Positions 11,501-23,312 of a DNA stretch of 64,000 nt are shown here, piece by piece. The notes below the pieces were generated by a model. The model was not told where the DNA came from. It did not search any database and saw nothing but the letters and a program-made list of their open reading frames with translations. This DNA is from Centropus unirufus (Eukaryota; Chordata; Aves; Cuculiformes; Centropidae): the NCBI GenBank assembly GCA_013397695.1, contig VYZI01000003.1:2963696-3027695 (forward strand). The letters run 5' to 3'. Positions within the stretch are counted from its first letter, which is position 1. Each line of letters opens with the position of its first letter. Made by a program: the position numbers and the translations under genes.

Positions 11501-14500
11501 GTTGTTCTATAATATCGAGTATGTAAGTCAGCGAGATGAAGGTAGCAAGTTTTTACTTGTAGATAATACTAACTTGCAATGTGCACTTCTATTCAGCCAG
11601 AAGTAGAAGACTGGTCTTCATGGGATGAAGATGCACCCACCAGTGTTAAGATTGAAGGTGGCAATGGTAATGTGGCTGCTCAGCAAAATCCTTTGGAACA
11701 AATGGAACCTGATTATTTCAAAGATATGACACCAACTATAAGAAAAACTCAAAAAGTAGGTATTGTACTTTGATCTGTACTTACAGCTTTAAAGTAGGCT
11801 GCAAGTAAATTGGCAAGTTATAGGTGCTTCTTGACAAAAGCTGTCATATTGAAATGAGAATATGTGCTGATGTCTAGCCTAACATGTCCAACTAAATATA
11901 CTGGCTCTTTGAGGTTTTACCAAATGTGAGGGTAGTTCAGTTTTAATATTATTGGAAACTCATTAAGAATTTCCTAGTCTGAAGGCTCTCGGAAGTATAA
12001 TGTAAGACCCATGAATGTACTTTTATTCTGAAAGTGTAACCACTGCACTAGGGTACTTGTGCTCATACCTTTCCATTATTTGAACAGACATTTGCTTTCC
12101 TGCTTTACTGAAACCTAAGGTTATAGCACTGCTATTTCAGAAGTAATTATTAGTTGTTATTGGGAAGTTGTATTGGGAAGGCTGGAATTGGGTAGCTGGT
12201 ATTTCAAAGTAGTGTACTGTTCAAATGCCTGCTTTTATTATGGAGATAACACAGAAGGGCTTGTCTACAAAAACATCAATGCAATAAATAAATGCTGATT
12301 AAACTTCTGGTAATTGCTAGTCTTGTTTCTGTGTGGAAATCTTCCACATGGATACTTGGAGGGCTTTGAGTCAACAGAACACCCTTTCCACAATGAAGGC
12401 AGTGAAACACTAGAACAGGTTTTTAGAGAGGTTGTGTATTGCAGGCTCCATCTCTGGAAGTTCTGAAAACTCAAGTGGGTAAGTCCTGAGTACCTTCATC
12501 AGCCTCAGAACTAATAGTACTTTGAGGAGGTGCTTGGATTACAGACCTCCTAAGTCCCCTTCCAACCTGAATCTTCTTCAGGTCATAGGAACTGGACGTG
12601 CTGCGAGGGTTAGCTTTCTGTACATTCAGGATCTGCATTATGTTATGGACTAAATTATTTTAAGGATTTTGATCTTCCATAATCTTGTGGGGCAGAGGAG
12701 GACTGGGGAAAACCTGTATTTCTTCTATGTATCTAATGAGATTTTTTTGCTTAATAGATTGAGCTTCAGGTGCAGAACAAAACTCAAGAAGAGTCCATGC
12801 TGTTTGAATACTGTGTACTGGGTTTAGTTTACATGTATCTCTAGGGACTACTGCAGGCACTGTAAAGAATATTCCTGCCCATTTAGCCTTCCTACCACTG
12901 TTAAATATGAACATGCTTTTGTATTTCCATCAAATCTGAACTCAATGTGAACTCCAATATCTGAAGTGGCATCTACTTATGTTACTGTTCATATCTACAA
13001 CGTTCAGAGATGGAACTTCAGTCAGGGTCTGTCATTGACATAGGTAGCCTGCTCCTGCTTCCTTTCTTGTGTTTGTACTAGGAGCTGTAGAGTCAGTGAA
13101 ACTGTCAATCTGCGTCTTTTGGAAGTAGCAGATACATAAAATAGGCTAAACAAAGTGAGTTACGTTCATATCTTGAGGTCAAGACAAGAAGGGGGTACAC
13201 GATCTTAGCCATGTGGAATTTGCAAATAAGCCTCTTAAGAGAACCATTAGTGCGTGTTTTTCATCCAAATCAATACAGAGCTTTCCCAGTTGACGTGATA
13301 GTGTATTACATTTCAGCTATTGAAACTTAAATTGTCTGCTCAGATGTAATGTTGAAGTACGTAGGAGAGCTTATGCTCTGAAGCAGCAAAGCTGAGCAGA
13401 CAGCACTATCCTCAAGAGTAGTATCCTACAGTGACCTATCGTGGAAGCAGGATTACTCTAAGGAATATGTCATGTAATTGGTAGCTTATGAGAGTACTGG
13501 GAGATGTGGCTATTTATCTGTAATTCTTTGTGCCCTTTGTCTTGATACAATCATACATTTCCTTGTGACTTAAAAAAAATGTAATGGAGGTGGAGGGAAT
13601 TGTCTTTTTGGCAATTTAGCTTCTCTCACTTATTGGTTCATTTGGCTGTACAGCTTCCAGAACCCAAGCAGGTCTGAGCAGCAGTGCAGTGTTCAGTAGC
13701 TGTGTCTTCATAGGCACAGCTATAATATCAAAATGGAATGTGTGCCATGCTTTGACTTACACTTTGTTCCTCTTCTTGAATATTTTCAGATAGTTATTAA
13801 AAAACGAGAGCCTTTAAATTTTGGAATTCCAGAGGGAAACGCAGTATTCTCTAGCAGATTAGCAGCTACACAAGATATTCCTTTTATTCACCAGTCTGTA
13901 AGTATATTCTTGATCTTACGTTTATGACAGTGAAATGACTGTTCTGTACAAAAAGGATTGTCTGCATAATGTCTACATTGATAGGAGCAAGAGGAGTAGT
14001 TGTGAAGTAACGTAAATTGCTTTAAAATTGACTATTCCATTCAAAACAAGGAAGTAGTAAATATAATTTTAACTAATTTACTGAGAAAGTTGACAGATTA
14101 GTGATAAAAAGGTAAGAAGCCTGCAAGAACTTGTATACTTGCCAATCTTGTAACGCACGCTTGTTTGGATTCTACGCAATGAGTTCCTAACAAAAGAGTA
14201 GCTTTTCTTGGCCTTTTTTTTTTTTTCTTGAGAGCCTCTGGGTTACCTTTGCTTTAATATCTTGGACTAACTGTTAACTTTCTCCTTTTCCCTCCCTTTC
14301 TGTAAGGATTGTATTCTAACAGTATCGTAAATTTGCTCTTTAGAAAAACAGTCCAGCTACCTAATAGCCTGGCTGTGTAGAGGGAGAGTGTCTCTTCTCC
14401 TTTGCTTTCTCTAACAGTGCACCTGCTTTGATTACCATAGTGCACAAAAGGGTCTAAGTAGAGAGCTGTAAGGATGGGCGTATCAATTTCTTTAGACTGT

Positions 14501-17500
14501 CCATAATGAAAATAAATCAGGAAAGGACTACTGAGTAAAACCAGCACTCAAGTGATATTTGGATGCAGAAACATGTGGATGGATGTGTTGGTTTGTCGGT
14601 GAAACTTCCAGAAATCTTTTATGCTATCTACTCAATTCATCTGCTCATCTTCTCCTTCCTAAAAAAGCACTCCAGTACTTCCTTCCTTCCTTTTTTACTG
14701 ACCAGCAGAACAAAAAAAAAAATCCCTCCAACAATAAACTGCAAAAAGTCAGTGTTAGAGCAGCAGAAAGTGCATAGACAATAACCTGAGAAGTACTGTC
14801 ATATCCCAAATATTTCTGGAAGTCGAAGCATCAAGGATAAAAATGTTTCATCTATTTTTCTACATGCTTAGAGCTTCTCTTCTTTTGTTTCAGCCTGAAC
14901 TTGGAGACTTGGATACTTGGCAAGAAAATACCAATGCCTGGGAAGAAGAAGAAGATGCTGCCTGGCAGGCAGAAGAAGTTCTTAGGTAACTGAAAATAAT
15001 GTAACACCCTGTAAACTTTTACATGTAAAAACATCAAATACAGGTTTGTTGTAGCACCTTCCTGATAAGAATTGTTTTAGCACTTCTTAGCACTTATTTT
15101 TATCTATCTAATCTCTGTGTAACTTGGACCTGGAAGAATACACTTTGGATCTAGTCAGTGTAGTAAATGAGATAGTGGGGGAAATCTGAGAATCACTGGA
15201 ATGTTAGAACAGCACAGAAAAACAGCTCTTCCCCCCCACTGAAACCCAACCCAACATGTACAAATAATACATTTCAACTTGATTAAGTGAAATACCACGG
15301 AATGTCCTTTTGAAAAGGATCATAGTCATGTATTCTTAAGTAAAAGTAGTTCAGGATAGGAAGTGAAGTTATACGTATGTTCTTGGAATTCCTGAAGGAG
15401 CTATGCCTTTACCCTCTTAATTAAACCAGCTGCTAAGTCTTGAGTGTAGAACCAGTGTCTTGCACAAAGATAGTGTGAATACTTTGTCTGTTTCACTTAC
15501 GTTCGTTTTTTGTTCTCTTCAGAAGAGGTAGGAGTATGAAGGGAAAAGAGATGCAGATTGAGTTTAAGCTAATCATGTGCAGTGGTTTGAAATGGCAGTG
15601 GCTTATGTTAGCCTGTTTCTTTTCAAGGTTTTATCAGACTTTGCTTGATACATAATCAGACAACTTGCCTCACATGGCTCCAGCTTTCTAAATGGCATTC
15701 TTCTCACAAAACCACAATAACATGGCTTCAGCAGGGTTCTAGTGACTGAAATAAGGACATGATACAGAGCTGTGAATTTTTTTTTTTTTTTTACAAATTT
15801 TTACAAAAAAAAAAAGTATTTTTTCCCCAGAAAAGTCCTGGTGAACAATTTATTGTAGTATTTGGGAAACTTACTTCTTTTCCAACCAGTAGGGTTAGAT
15901 GGGGAAGTCAGCAGTCCATTTTTCATGCAATAAAGATAGATGACAAATGCGACCACTTTTAATTGTCAGTCTTCCTCTGCAGCAACTAAAGATGTGCGAA
16001 TAGAATTGTACTGCAAATATTTTTGTAAATTTAATCAGATACTTCTGTATAGGTTTTGGTCAATATCTTGTTTCTTATTTGTCTTTATTTGTTTCATTGA
16101 GTTCTGAAACTGTTTCAGGTCTTGAGGTCTTGTCTTCTACTAATGAATCACAGAAGTACAAGCTTTGTGGTACAAATGATGCCGTTGGGCACATCATTTG
16201 AAGGCTGTTTTTGTTCTAGGGATAGTACCTTTTCCGGTAAAGAATGTCAATAGGTTCAGTAAGATTGTTCATCTCTCAAGTGCAATATGCTGAGACAGGC
16301 TATGAAAGACAATGAAGACAATGAAAAATACTGCTTTTTTAAGTGAAAAATGAAATAACTATTTTGCTAATTGCAGGGAACTGGATTATACTTCATTTAA
16401 CCTTTACCACATTCAATTAAAGTGTGTTTAAGACTACAAAAACGAGTATTCAAATTTTCTGAAGCAGAGACTTCTAATACAAATTAGTTTGTAAAAATAA
16501 TCTGGTGTGTGCATGTGCCATCTTATTTCTGGAGCGTAAAATTTGTGTAGGGAGTAGTCCCCAGATGGTCAGAAGTATTTTATCTGACAATTGTCAAGTT
16601 CGTACACTTGAATACTTAGTAAGAGAGACCTCTTACGAGGAAATAGTAGTGGGAAATAACAAACTCTTATTCTCAAAGTATCGTCTTATTTGCTTCAAGA
16701 TGTTCTAAATATCTCAGCTTGGCATCTTTACTATTGAGGGACTTCAGCTCAGTTGGGTCATTTCCATCAAATTCCTCCCTGGCCACACTAAAGTGTCCAG
16801 CTTTACTTGTTTTAGAAGGGATATGCATGTGTCCAAATATTACAAGTAAATAGAACGTGATCAGAACTGTAACTGTCTGTATTACATAGCACTTGGCCAG
16901 CTGAGTGGCCACTTCAGTACAACTGAACATTGTATAAGCTGTATCCCAGCTGTGCAAAGCAAAACCTTTGTTTTACTCATGACATACCAGATTACAATGT
17001 TTTTCTGTAACTGAGAAAAGTACTGGATTATTTTTAGCAAGATTAATAGGAAATAAACTACCTAGGCTTACACTTTCCCTTTGCGGTAGACATCTGTGGT
17101 ATAATTGCATCTGACTTTTATGTTAAAACTCAGGTATTTGATGGGTGGAGCTCTGTTTTCAACAGATTGTAGTAAGGAAGTGATCCGGGGTCTCCTAATA
17201 CTAGAAGGGTGTATCTTGGTCTACAAAATGATCTGAAGATTTCAGGCTGCTAAATGGGGGACAAAGTCTCTCTTGTCCTCCAGGGTGGTAATGCTGACTA
17301 CTGCAGCAGTGCTTACTGAGAATGAAATGAGAGTGCGGAAAAAGTAAGGATCTCCCTTAGGTAGCTGTGTCTGGGTACCTGTTGATGCTCAATATTCAAA
17401 AGCATCTTAGACTGGAATAACTTCTGTTTAGTAATGGACTACTGATCAGCCATGCAAAAATGGGCTGTGGCCTTCGTAGTAGGAGGGACAGCTGTATCCT

Positions 17501-20212
17501 GTGGCCTTGACTTAATGTGTTTGTATAACAGTTGAAATAAGCATGTATTGTAAGGCAGATCTTCCTGGAATCAAAGCATGCTGAAAGATGGTGCTGAGGA
17601 GTAGCCTGCAAGTGTCTGAGCTGTTCCTATGGTCTGGTTTTTTCCCAACTCTCCAGCAGGTTCTGGGCTGGGATGCACTGAAATTTTCCAGTCAGGGATG
17701 TTTCAGCTTAGTGGATGATAAAATGGATTTTCAGTTAATTGAAGTTAGTTAGAACTTTTTGTTCTGCAGATTTTAGATACCTTTAATCTTTCTTTTACCA
17801 AAGAAGTCTTTTCCCCAGTGGAAACAGTTAAGCTAAATGCTGGGGCATTTTTAATTGTCAGTCAAAGACAGTTATTCAGTATGTATACTGTAAATAAAAA
17901 CATGCTGAAATAATACTGCTAACAGTGTTAGGATTTTATTTAGAGTTCTGCTAACCAATTAGAGAGGTTTAGGGGGTCTGGGACATAAATTTTGTTAGGA
18001 ATGCAAAGTTGAAATCAGGAATAAATACGTTCCTGGTTTAAAAAACTTACATCACTCCAGCCAAAGTCAGCTGAACTCCTTGCTTTGGGATCCAGAAAAA
18101 GTAAATCAAATAAGGCTGGAGTTTGTCACAGGCTCTTCACATGTTGAGAAATGAAACCTTTCTGAGCCTCAAAGGTAGTAACTTAATGTTGAAAACATCC
18201 AGGAAATTTGGAGTAGAGGACAATGTTTTAAATAATGACTAAGCAAACGAGTAGTGGAAAGATAACTTTGTGGTAAGCTACTTATATATATTTTTTTTTG
18301 GTTAAGTTCCTTTATCTAAAGTGATATGAAGGTCTCATCTGGGCATGACTGAAGTCTAGTGAAATTGCTCGGCCAATGGAGGGCATGAAAACCACTTCTC
18401 ACTTCAACCACTTCTGTGTTGAATTCTGTGTTGCAGTTTATGGCGGAGAAAAGAAACATGATCTGCTCTTGACTTTCCTTGCTTAAGAACCGCAAATCTA
18501 TAGCAGCATTGCTTAACAACTTTTGTGGCTTTTTGGAACTCTACCGTCTTTACATGCTGGCTGATGTGTCTATATCTTCTTCCTTTCTGCATGAGTTCAG
18601 ATGTTTGGGGAATATAAGAAAATCTGCTCCTGTTAAATGCCAAATATTCTGCCTATGTTAGACTGAGAGCACTGGCAACTGTCTGGCTCTCAGGTGCAAT
18701 GTGGTATAGGTCATGGTCTCAAAAAAGTTTGAGCTTCCATTAGTGTGGGAGGTAGATCATGATGTAAATGACTAATTTATCGAAGACAATCAGCAGAACA
18801 GTTTAATAGAGTGCAGGAAGACTTCTAGTCATTAATAATCAATCAAGGGAAGCCATGAAGGTGTTAAGGAAGTGCAATGCCTCTCCTGTCAAGTACACAG
18901 ACTCAAAAGGTAACACATACGCAAATATTTCTACTTTTCCTGTGCCAAGGTTGTTCTTGATAAGAAGCTACCAGAGAAAGTTGCTTCAAGTGGTGATAGT
19001 TTTTGATTCTGTATGTTTTACACACCAAAGTCATTGCTCATAGGTAACTTGGATACAATGGCGGTTAATTCCCTGCTGTCTTTATAGTTAGAATTCTGTA
19101 TTCTCTTTTAATAAGCAGGTCTTCATTCATACTGAATCTGTGTTCAGTTTCACCTTTTCATGTTAATGGAGCTTATTTTCTATTTTTAAAGTTTGCCTTG
19201 CAAGCAACTTAGCAAATTTTTCATATCTAATAAACTGAAGCCAGCGTGACCTCTTTATGCCATTCTGTTAGTTTGGGTAATAAAGTAGAGAGTTGCAGAG
19301 TATCACGTGGGTTATTGATCCTGTTGTTGCCTCTGTGCCACTCAGTGATGTGTTCTAGCTGACACAGAGGAATAAAATAAGTGAATTTTTGTGTTATGTT
19401 TTTTTCTTCGCTCTGTATTTCTTGAAACTGGAAACCTATTTCAGTAGACAGATTGTTTGAGCTAGCAAATAGTGATGTCTGGGGTTCTGTGGCGATGATA
19501 AGAAATAAAAGGATACACAACTGAATATATATATATTAATTTCCTTAGAGGTCATTGTATTGTACTGAACAATAGAATACAACACAGAGCCTGAACACAT
19601 GAAAGGGAATGTTAGAAATTATCATCTCTTTTCATCATGAGGAAAATGTTTGTAGTACCTATGTTATGAAGAGTCAATAACTACTGATGCTTCTGCTGAG
19701 GGAAATGGGGAACACAAATCGGTATTCTAGTGAAACTGTTTTGGTCTCAAACTGAAATGATTTGTAATCTTGCTACTTCAAAGCATTACACAGTTCGTTT
19801 TTTCTATTTTTTTTCCCCTGTAAGTACCTCCAGGCCTTAGCTGTCATGCACTCTTGCTGATTTACTTACTCTGAGTCTTTGAGAATTGAGGGGCTTTTAG
19901 ATTATAAGATAATTGAACAAATATTACCGCCTAAGTCTTGGTTAATCTGAAAAAGGCCAATAAAAGCACAACAAAAGAATAACTGTTCTGAGCTCAACTA
20001 CAGCAGACTGAAGCTCTGCTATTGTTATTTATAATAACCTATGCTGAAAATCGGATTCCTCTTGAGTAATACATGTTTTCTTTAATTGCAGACAACAGAA
20101 GATAGCAGAAAGGGAAAAAAGAGCAGCAGAACAACAACGAAAGAAAATGGAGAAAGAGGCCCAAAGGCTAATGAAAAAGGAACAAAACAAAATTGGTGTA
20201 AAACTGTCCTAA
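8422..20212 (+). CDS. EBAG9: EBAG9 / RCAS1, whole coding span (6 coding exons, 213 aa)
   Basis: The join is 8422-8504, 11316-11394, 11597-11755, 13790-13897, 14894-14985 and 20092-20212, 642 bases including TAA. Every junction keeps the frame, giving 213 residues, the length of human EBAG9. The N-terminus (MAITQFRLFKICTCLAAVVS, residues 1-20) is a short hydrophobic segment with Cys12/14/27, consistent with the reported palmitoylated Golgi/vesicle membrane anchor. An acidic middle follows (about 55-110, with WSSWDEDAPTSVKIEGGNGN), then a Trp/Glu-rich stretch (about 144-172). A charged coiled coil (about 174-206, rich in K/E/Q) closes the protein. From the literature, EBAG9 dampens regulated exocytosis through Snapin/SNAP-25 and is oestrogen-inducible in human; its early 'RCAS1 ligand' role is disputed. 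The gene converges on SYBU. Confidence 0.97.
8505..11315 (+). other. EBAG9 intron 2
   Basis: A GT-AG intron of 2.8 kb. It contains a 16-T run at 9044-9059 and a CR1 fragment at about 10505-10865. No exon-like or RNA-like feature is seen in the rest. Confidence 0.85.
10505..10865 (+). repeat. CR1 LINE fragment (reverse-transcriptase C-terminal part)
   Basis: The translated 10530 frame contains the CR1 pattern NLKKFKAKCKVVHLCRDNPK, then KDMGVLVDEKLNVSLQC. Both are found just C-terminal to the catalytic region of CR1 ORF2. Both ends are truncated: the fragment begins at the region after F-ADDT and lacks the 3'UTR and tail. Codons are broken, so it is a fossil. Confidence 0.9.
11316..11394 (+). 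CDS. EBAG9: EBAG9 exon 3
   Basis: Acceptor TTTCTTTCAG ends at 11315; donor CAG|GTAATT follows 11394. The 79 bases complete Arg28 and encode residues 29-54, SGRGRKLSGDQITLPTTVDY onward to the PKQ, nearly identical to mammalian EBAG9. Confidence 0.97.
11395..11596 (+). other. EBAG9 intron 3
   Basis: A short 202-bp GT-AG intron, AT-rich, with nothing else visible. Confidence 0.95.
11597..11755 (+). CDS. EBAG9: EBAG9 exon 4
   Basis: The acceptor ATTCAG ends at 11596 and the donor AAA|GTAGGT follows 11755. The 159 bases are 53 whole codons, residues 55-107, covering the acidic WSSWDED region and the DYFKDMTPTIRKTQK stretch. Reading past the donor adds only VGIVL and a stop, which confirms the splice. 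Confidence 0.97.
11756..13789 (+). other. EBAG9 intron 4
   Basis: A GT-AG intron of 2.0 kb that holds one diverged CR1 3' end (12400-12580). The remainder shows nothing I can name. Confidence 0.85.
12400..12580 (+). repeat. Diverged CR1 3'UTR remnant
   Basis: The order GTGAAACACTAGAACAGG, AGAGAGGTTGTGTATTGCAG, CTCCATCTCTGGAAGTTCTG, GTCCTGAGTACC and CCTTCCAACCTGAATC follows the CR1 3'UTR consensus. The copy is old, with several small indels, and the terminal ATTCTGTG repeats are lost. Confidence 0.75.
13790..13897 (+). CDS. EBAG9: EBAG9 exon 5
   Basis: Acceptor TATTTTCAG ends at 13789; donor TCT|GTAAGT follows 13897. The 108 bases are 36 whole codons, residues 108-143: IVIKKREPLNFGIPEGNAVF, then the SSRLAATQDIPFIHQS stretch conserved with mammals. 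Confidence 0.97.
13898..14893 (+). other. EBAG9 intron 5
   Basis: A 996-bp GT-AG intron. It has a T-run near 14214-14226 and short CCTT units near 14681-14692. Nothing else is recognised. Confidence 0.9.
14894..14985 (+). CDS. EBAG9: EBAG9 exon 6
   Basis: Acceptor TTTGTTTCAG ends at 14893; donor AG|GTAACT follows 14985. The 92 bases encode residues 144-173 plus two bases of Arg174. This is the Trp/Glu-rich PELGDLDTWQENTNAWEEEE segment and the start of the C-terminal helix. Confidence 0.97.
14986..20091 (+). other. EBAG9 intron 6 (5.1 kb)
   Basis: GT-AG intron. It includes a T-run/A-run pair at 15777-15815, a TATATATATATA tract at about 19526-19537, and an unexplained 94-codon minus-strand open frame (16673-16957; see findings). 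The rest is AT-rich with no recognisable exon or repeat. Confidence 0.8.
15777..15815. repeat. T16 run followed by A11 run
   Basis: A 16-T run (15777-15792) is separated by 12 bases from an 11-A run (15805-15815). The two can fold back on each other as a weak hairpin. It is low-complexity intronic sequence. Confidence 0.8.
20092..20212 (+). CDS. EBAG9: EBAG9 exon 7 (terminal coding exon)
   Basis: The acceptor TTTAATTGCAG ends at 20091. The exon completes Arg174 and encodes residues 175-213 to TAA at 20210-20212. The sequence begins QQKIAEREKRAAEQQRKKME and ends IGVKLS. It is a highly charged heptad-like helix, the known C-terminal coiled coil. Confidence 0.97.
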
Positions 20213-21085
20213 CAGAAATCAGGCATCAATGGCAATGCCAGTGAAAAGGAGAATTTCAGCTCTACAATACATATTGGTATTGATTTAAGTATTTCTAGGA
20301 CTTCAACATGCTGCTTGGCTCCATTCTTTGGGTCATCTTGGAAGCCAGTGTTTTCCCAAAACATCCGGAGTGACTAGTAAGGGTTTCTTAAAGGAGGAAA
20401 AAAATCCCACAGAAAATCATGCCTTGATGGAATTATATTTCCTGCAATAGTCCTATTCCAGCACCCTTCACAGCAAAAAGGATATTGATTGATATGAGCA
20501 AGAATATTGATTGAAAGACACTTAATGTGAACAGCTCAAGCCTAAGGAAAAGAATGTAAATATTCAGTGGTGGGAAATCTACTGTATTGTCCGTGCTTAC
20601 CTGAAACATGTAATTAAACAGTTTTAAAGAACTTCTTGCTTCCTGCCTCATACAGAATGTCTGCTTTTACCTTTTCATAAAAATGTTTCTAAATACATGA
20701 CAGTTTACCCTGGGAGATTGTATTGACCTGTGCTGAAGAAAATGACTTGTTACAAGATGTCCTGCAATTCTAGAGTATGCCATGGTAGAGAACAAGTTGC
20801 AGCTGGACACAAAAGGGGATTTCTTGCCACTTGCAGCTTCCTGTGCTACCATGCCCTGTTACTCCTACCAGCAGTGGCATCACTACACAAACAACACTGG
20901 TCCATATGAAGGCTGATGTTGTGAACATAGGGGAGTGATTTAAACACTTGTACTGTTTTTTTTTTCCCTTCCTACAGTTAGGAAACAAAAATCCTCACAC
21001 ATTGTTCTTGTTGCATAGGTGTGTAGGTGGTGTAACTGAAAGTAAAATAAGTTTTTAATAAAGCTAGTGTGAAAATCCCCAGTTC
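20213..21085 (+). other. EBAG9: EBAG9 3'UTR
   Basis: It runs from the stop codon to about 20 bases past the AATAAA at 21057. A U/GU-rich stretch after it (about 21111-21132) suits the downstream element. The exact end is inferred. Confidence 0.65.
21057..21062 (+). terminator. EBAG9 polyadenylation signal (proximal)
   Basis: A canonical AATAAA 845 bases after the stop, followed by a U/GU-rich element. It is the first canonical hexamer after the stop codon in the sense strand. Confidence 0.7.
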
Positions 21086-22046
21086 AGTTAACAGCACTCT
21101 GCAAATTCAATTTTTGTGCATTCATTGTTTGTAATTACATTGGAATTTGTCAGGGGGAAAGTGTACAAGGTAGATAACCATTAGAAGATGAGTGCTTTAA
21201 TGAAGAAAACTTCATGCCTACTGAAAAGTGGGTGGGAGGAGAGGAGCCTGGTTCTTATGTCCCACTCAGAGCTTCAGTGAATGCCTTCTCCATGTTTTGT
21301 AATGTAGATGCTCTTATCCATGAATTCATGGGTTAAATGGATTTATCTTGTGGCAGATGAGTGAGGACCGCTCGTTCTGTGCCTGAAACTTGTTCGCTGT
21401 GCATACAGGGCACAGTGAAGCTGTTAAAGAATGGGAAGGGGTGGGGGGCTGTCTGACCAAATAATCCAAAATGTAGTTTTTAAGTATATTCTGACACAAG
21501 TTTTGCTTGAAAGACAAGTAATTGAGGAAGCAAGACAGTAAGAATTGCCTTTAGTGGCCTTAGTCACAGAGAGGAGTTTTTATAAATGCTTAGTGTACTC
21601 GTCATGTTGCTTGAACATTGCTCACAAGTAACTGCTGGGATGGCAAAGAAGTTCCTGAGAAATGCTGAATTTTTAAATACATTTTACAAGGTGACAATAT
21701 GCCCTTCTGTATATTTTTTCCATGTGTTCTGGCTGGAGTAGAATGGATGAGTACAGTCTGTGCAGCCTAAAATCAGTAGGGCAAACAAATCTGTTCCTAC
21801 TGTGTATCTCTCAAGCATTCGATGGTGGGTGGGAGAAGGAAGTCTGCAAATAAGCTTTAATGACAATCCATATCTGTCCTTTTGACTGCACTGATGAAGT
21901 GAGGAGATGCAAGTCCTTTCACTATTGCTGACATAGAGCTGGGAAAGGCTAATATCTATTACCTACTTATGGAAGCAACATCTCTTTATAAAACATGAGT
22001 GTAGTACTTGCTAGTGCTATTTCTGAGATAACATAAAATAGATGGC

Positions 22047-22052
22047 AATAAA
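22047..22052 (+). terminator. Candidate distal EBAG9 polyA hexamer
   Basis: AATAAA in the EBAG9 sense, 1.8 kb after the stop. It faces a minus-strand AATAAA six bases on. Use of this site is not shown. Confidence 0.3.
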
Positions 22053-22057
22053 TGTTA

Positions 22058-22063
22058 TTTATT
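22058..22063 (-). terminator. Candidate distal SYBU polyA hexamer
   Basis: TTTATT on the plus strand is AATAAA in the SYBU sense. I found no canonical AATAAA or ATTAAA in the SYBU sense between 23313 and 24497; weaker AGTAAA (23618-23623) and TATAAA (23692-23697) variants occur there. This distal hexamer is therefore one possible end of a long 3'UTR. Confidence 0.3.
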
Positions 22064-22550
22064 AAATAGAACAAAACAAAATATAGCTAGTTAAAAGTTA
22101 GAAACAAAGGCCCTGAGAGTGCAATTGGGTTTTAGGGGTTTTTTTGAGCCTATGGCCATTTCATGAGCTGTTAGGAACTGCTACTTCCTTGCATGTCAAC
22201 CCTCCCGCGTTTCTTTTCCCTACCCTGCACACTGACATAGTTTAGTTGTTCTTCCCTCCATCTACCTGTCTGTAGGTAGAGCATGGCTACATTAGGAATT
22301 AATTCCATCTCCTCTATAAGTTCTGAGCTACTGCCATTAAGGACTCTACTCTGGTGTATAGTATCTTGAATGTTAAAAGCCCACTGGTACTTTTTTCATC
22401 ATTTTCCTTTGCTGTATCTTCTTTCTCCCTCCCTATATCTTGATTTTTATCCTCAGCAAATTTGAAAACATTTTTAATAAAATTTTTGTTTAGCTGCTGC
22501 CCTGTCATTATCTTCCATCAGTTTGAGCTCCTGGAGGGAACTTGTGCATT

Positions 22551-23312
22551 CACTGGTTTAGCTGGACCTCTTCCAGGCTAAACAACTCCAGTTCCCTCAG
22601 CTGCTCCTTGTAGGTCTTCTTCTCCAGCCCTTCAGCTTTGTGGCTTTTTTATGGACACACTCCAGGACCTCAATGTCTTTCTGGTAGTGAGGGGCCCAGA
22701 ACTGAACACAATATTCAAGGTGCGCCCTCACCAGTGCCAAGTACAGGGGCAGAATCCCCTCTCTGGACCTGCTGGCCGTGCTGTTTCTGATACAGGCCGA
22801 GATGCCATTGGTCTTCTTGGCCACCTGGGCACACTGCTGGCTCACGTTCCGACTGTCAACCATCACCCCCAGGATTTTCTCTGCCAAGCAGCTTTCCAGC
22901 CACTCTCCGCTAAGCCTGTAGCACTTCATGGGGTTGTATTCCAGGGTCAGGACTGAGCCCTTGGCATTGTTAAACCTCATCCCATTGGTCTCAGCCCATT
23001 GATCCATCCTGTTCAGATCCCTTTGAAGAGCTTCCCTCCCCTCAAGCAAATCAGCAGTTCCACCCAGCTTAGTGTCATCTGCAAACTTTACTAAGGGTAC
23101 ATTTAATCCCTTCATCCAGTTCATTGATATTGACCAGGACTGGACCCAGCACTGAGCCCTGGGGAAGACCACTCATGACCGGCCTCCAGCTGGATTTACA
23201 ACTCTTTGGGCCGGACCATCCAGACAGTTTTTTACCCAGGAGAGGGAGCACTTGTCCAGGCCAGTGGCAGTCAGTTTCTTGAGCAGAATGCCGTGAGAAA
23301 GTCAAACGCTTT
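22551..23312 (-). repeat. CR1 LINE fragment, reverse-transcriptase region
   Basis: On the minus strand the reading contains PQGSVLGPVLVNI (RT domain 4-5 boundary) and, in a second frame, VKFADDTKLGG, the catalytic F-ADDT motif. GVMVDSRNVSQQCAQVAKKT and RAHLEYCVQFWAPHYQKDIE follow. A frame change lies near 23080-23100 and the 3'UTR and tail are missing, so it is dead. It shares the orientation of SYBU and sits downstream of its stop, possibly within the SYBU 3'UTR. Confidence 0.93.

Larger units (their letters stand above)
21086..22550. other. Inter-gene gap between convergent EBAG9 and SYBU
   Basis: Single-copy sequence with no exon or RNA gene recognised. It may contain a longer EBAG9 3'UTR or the distal part of the SYBU 3'UTR. 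The opposed hexamers at 22047-22063 and a minus-strand ATTAAA (22473-22478) are the only processing signals I can point to. Confidence 0.6.

Noticed and set aside
22651..22956. 101-codon plus-strand frame
   Set aside because: Antisense of the CR1 reverse-transcriptase fragment, not a host gene.
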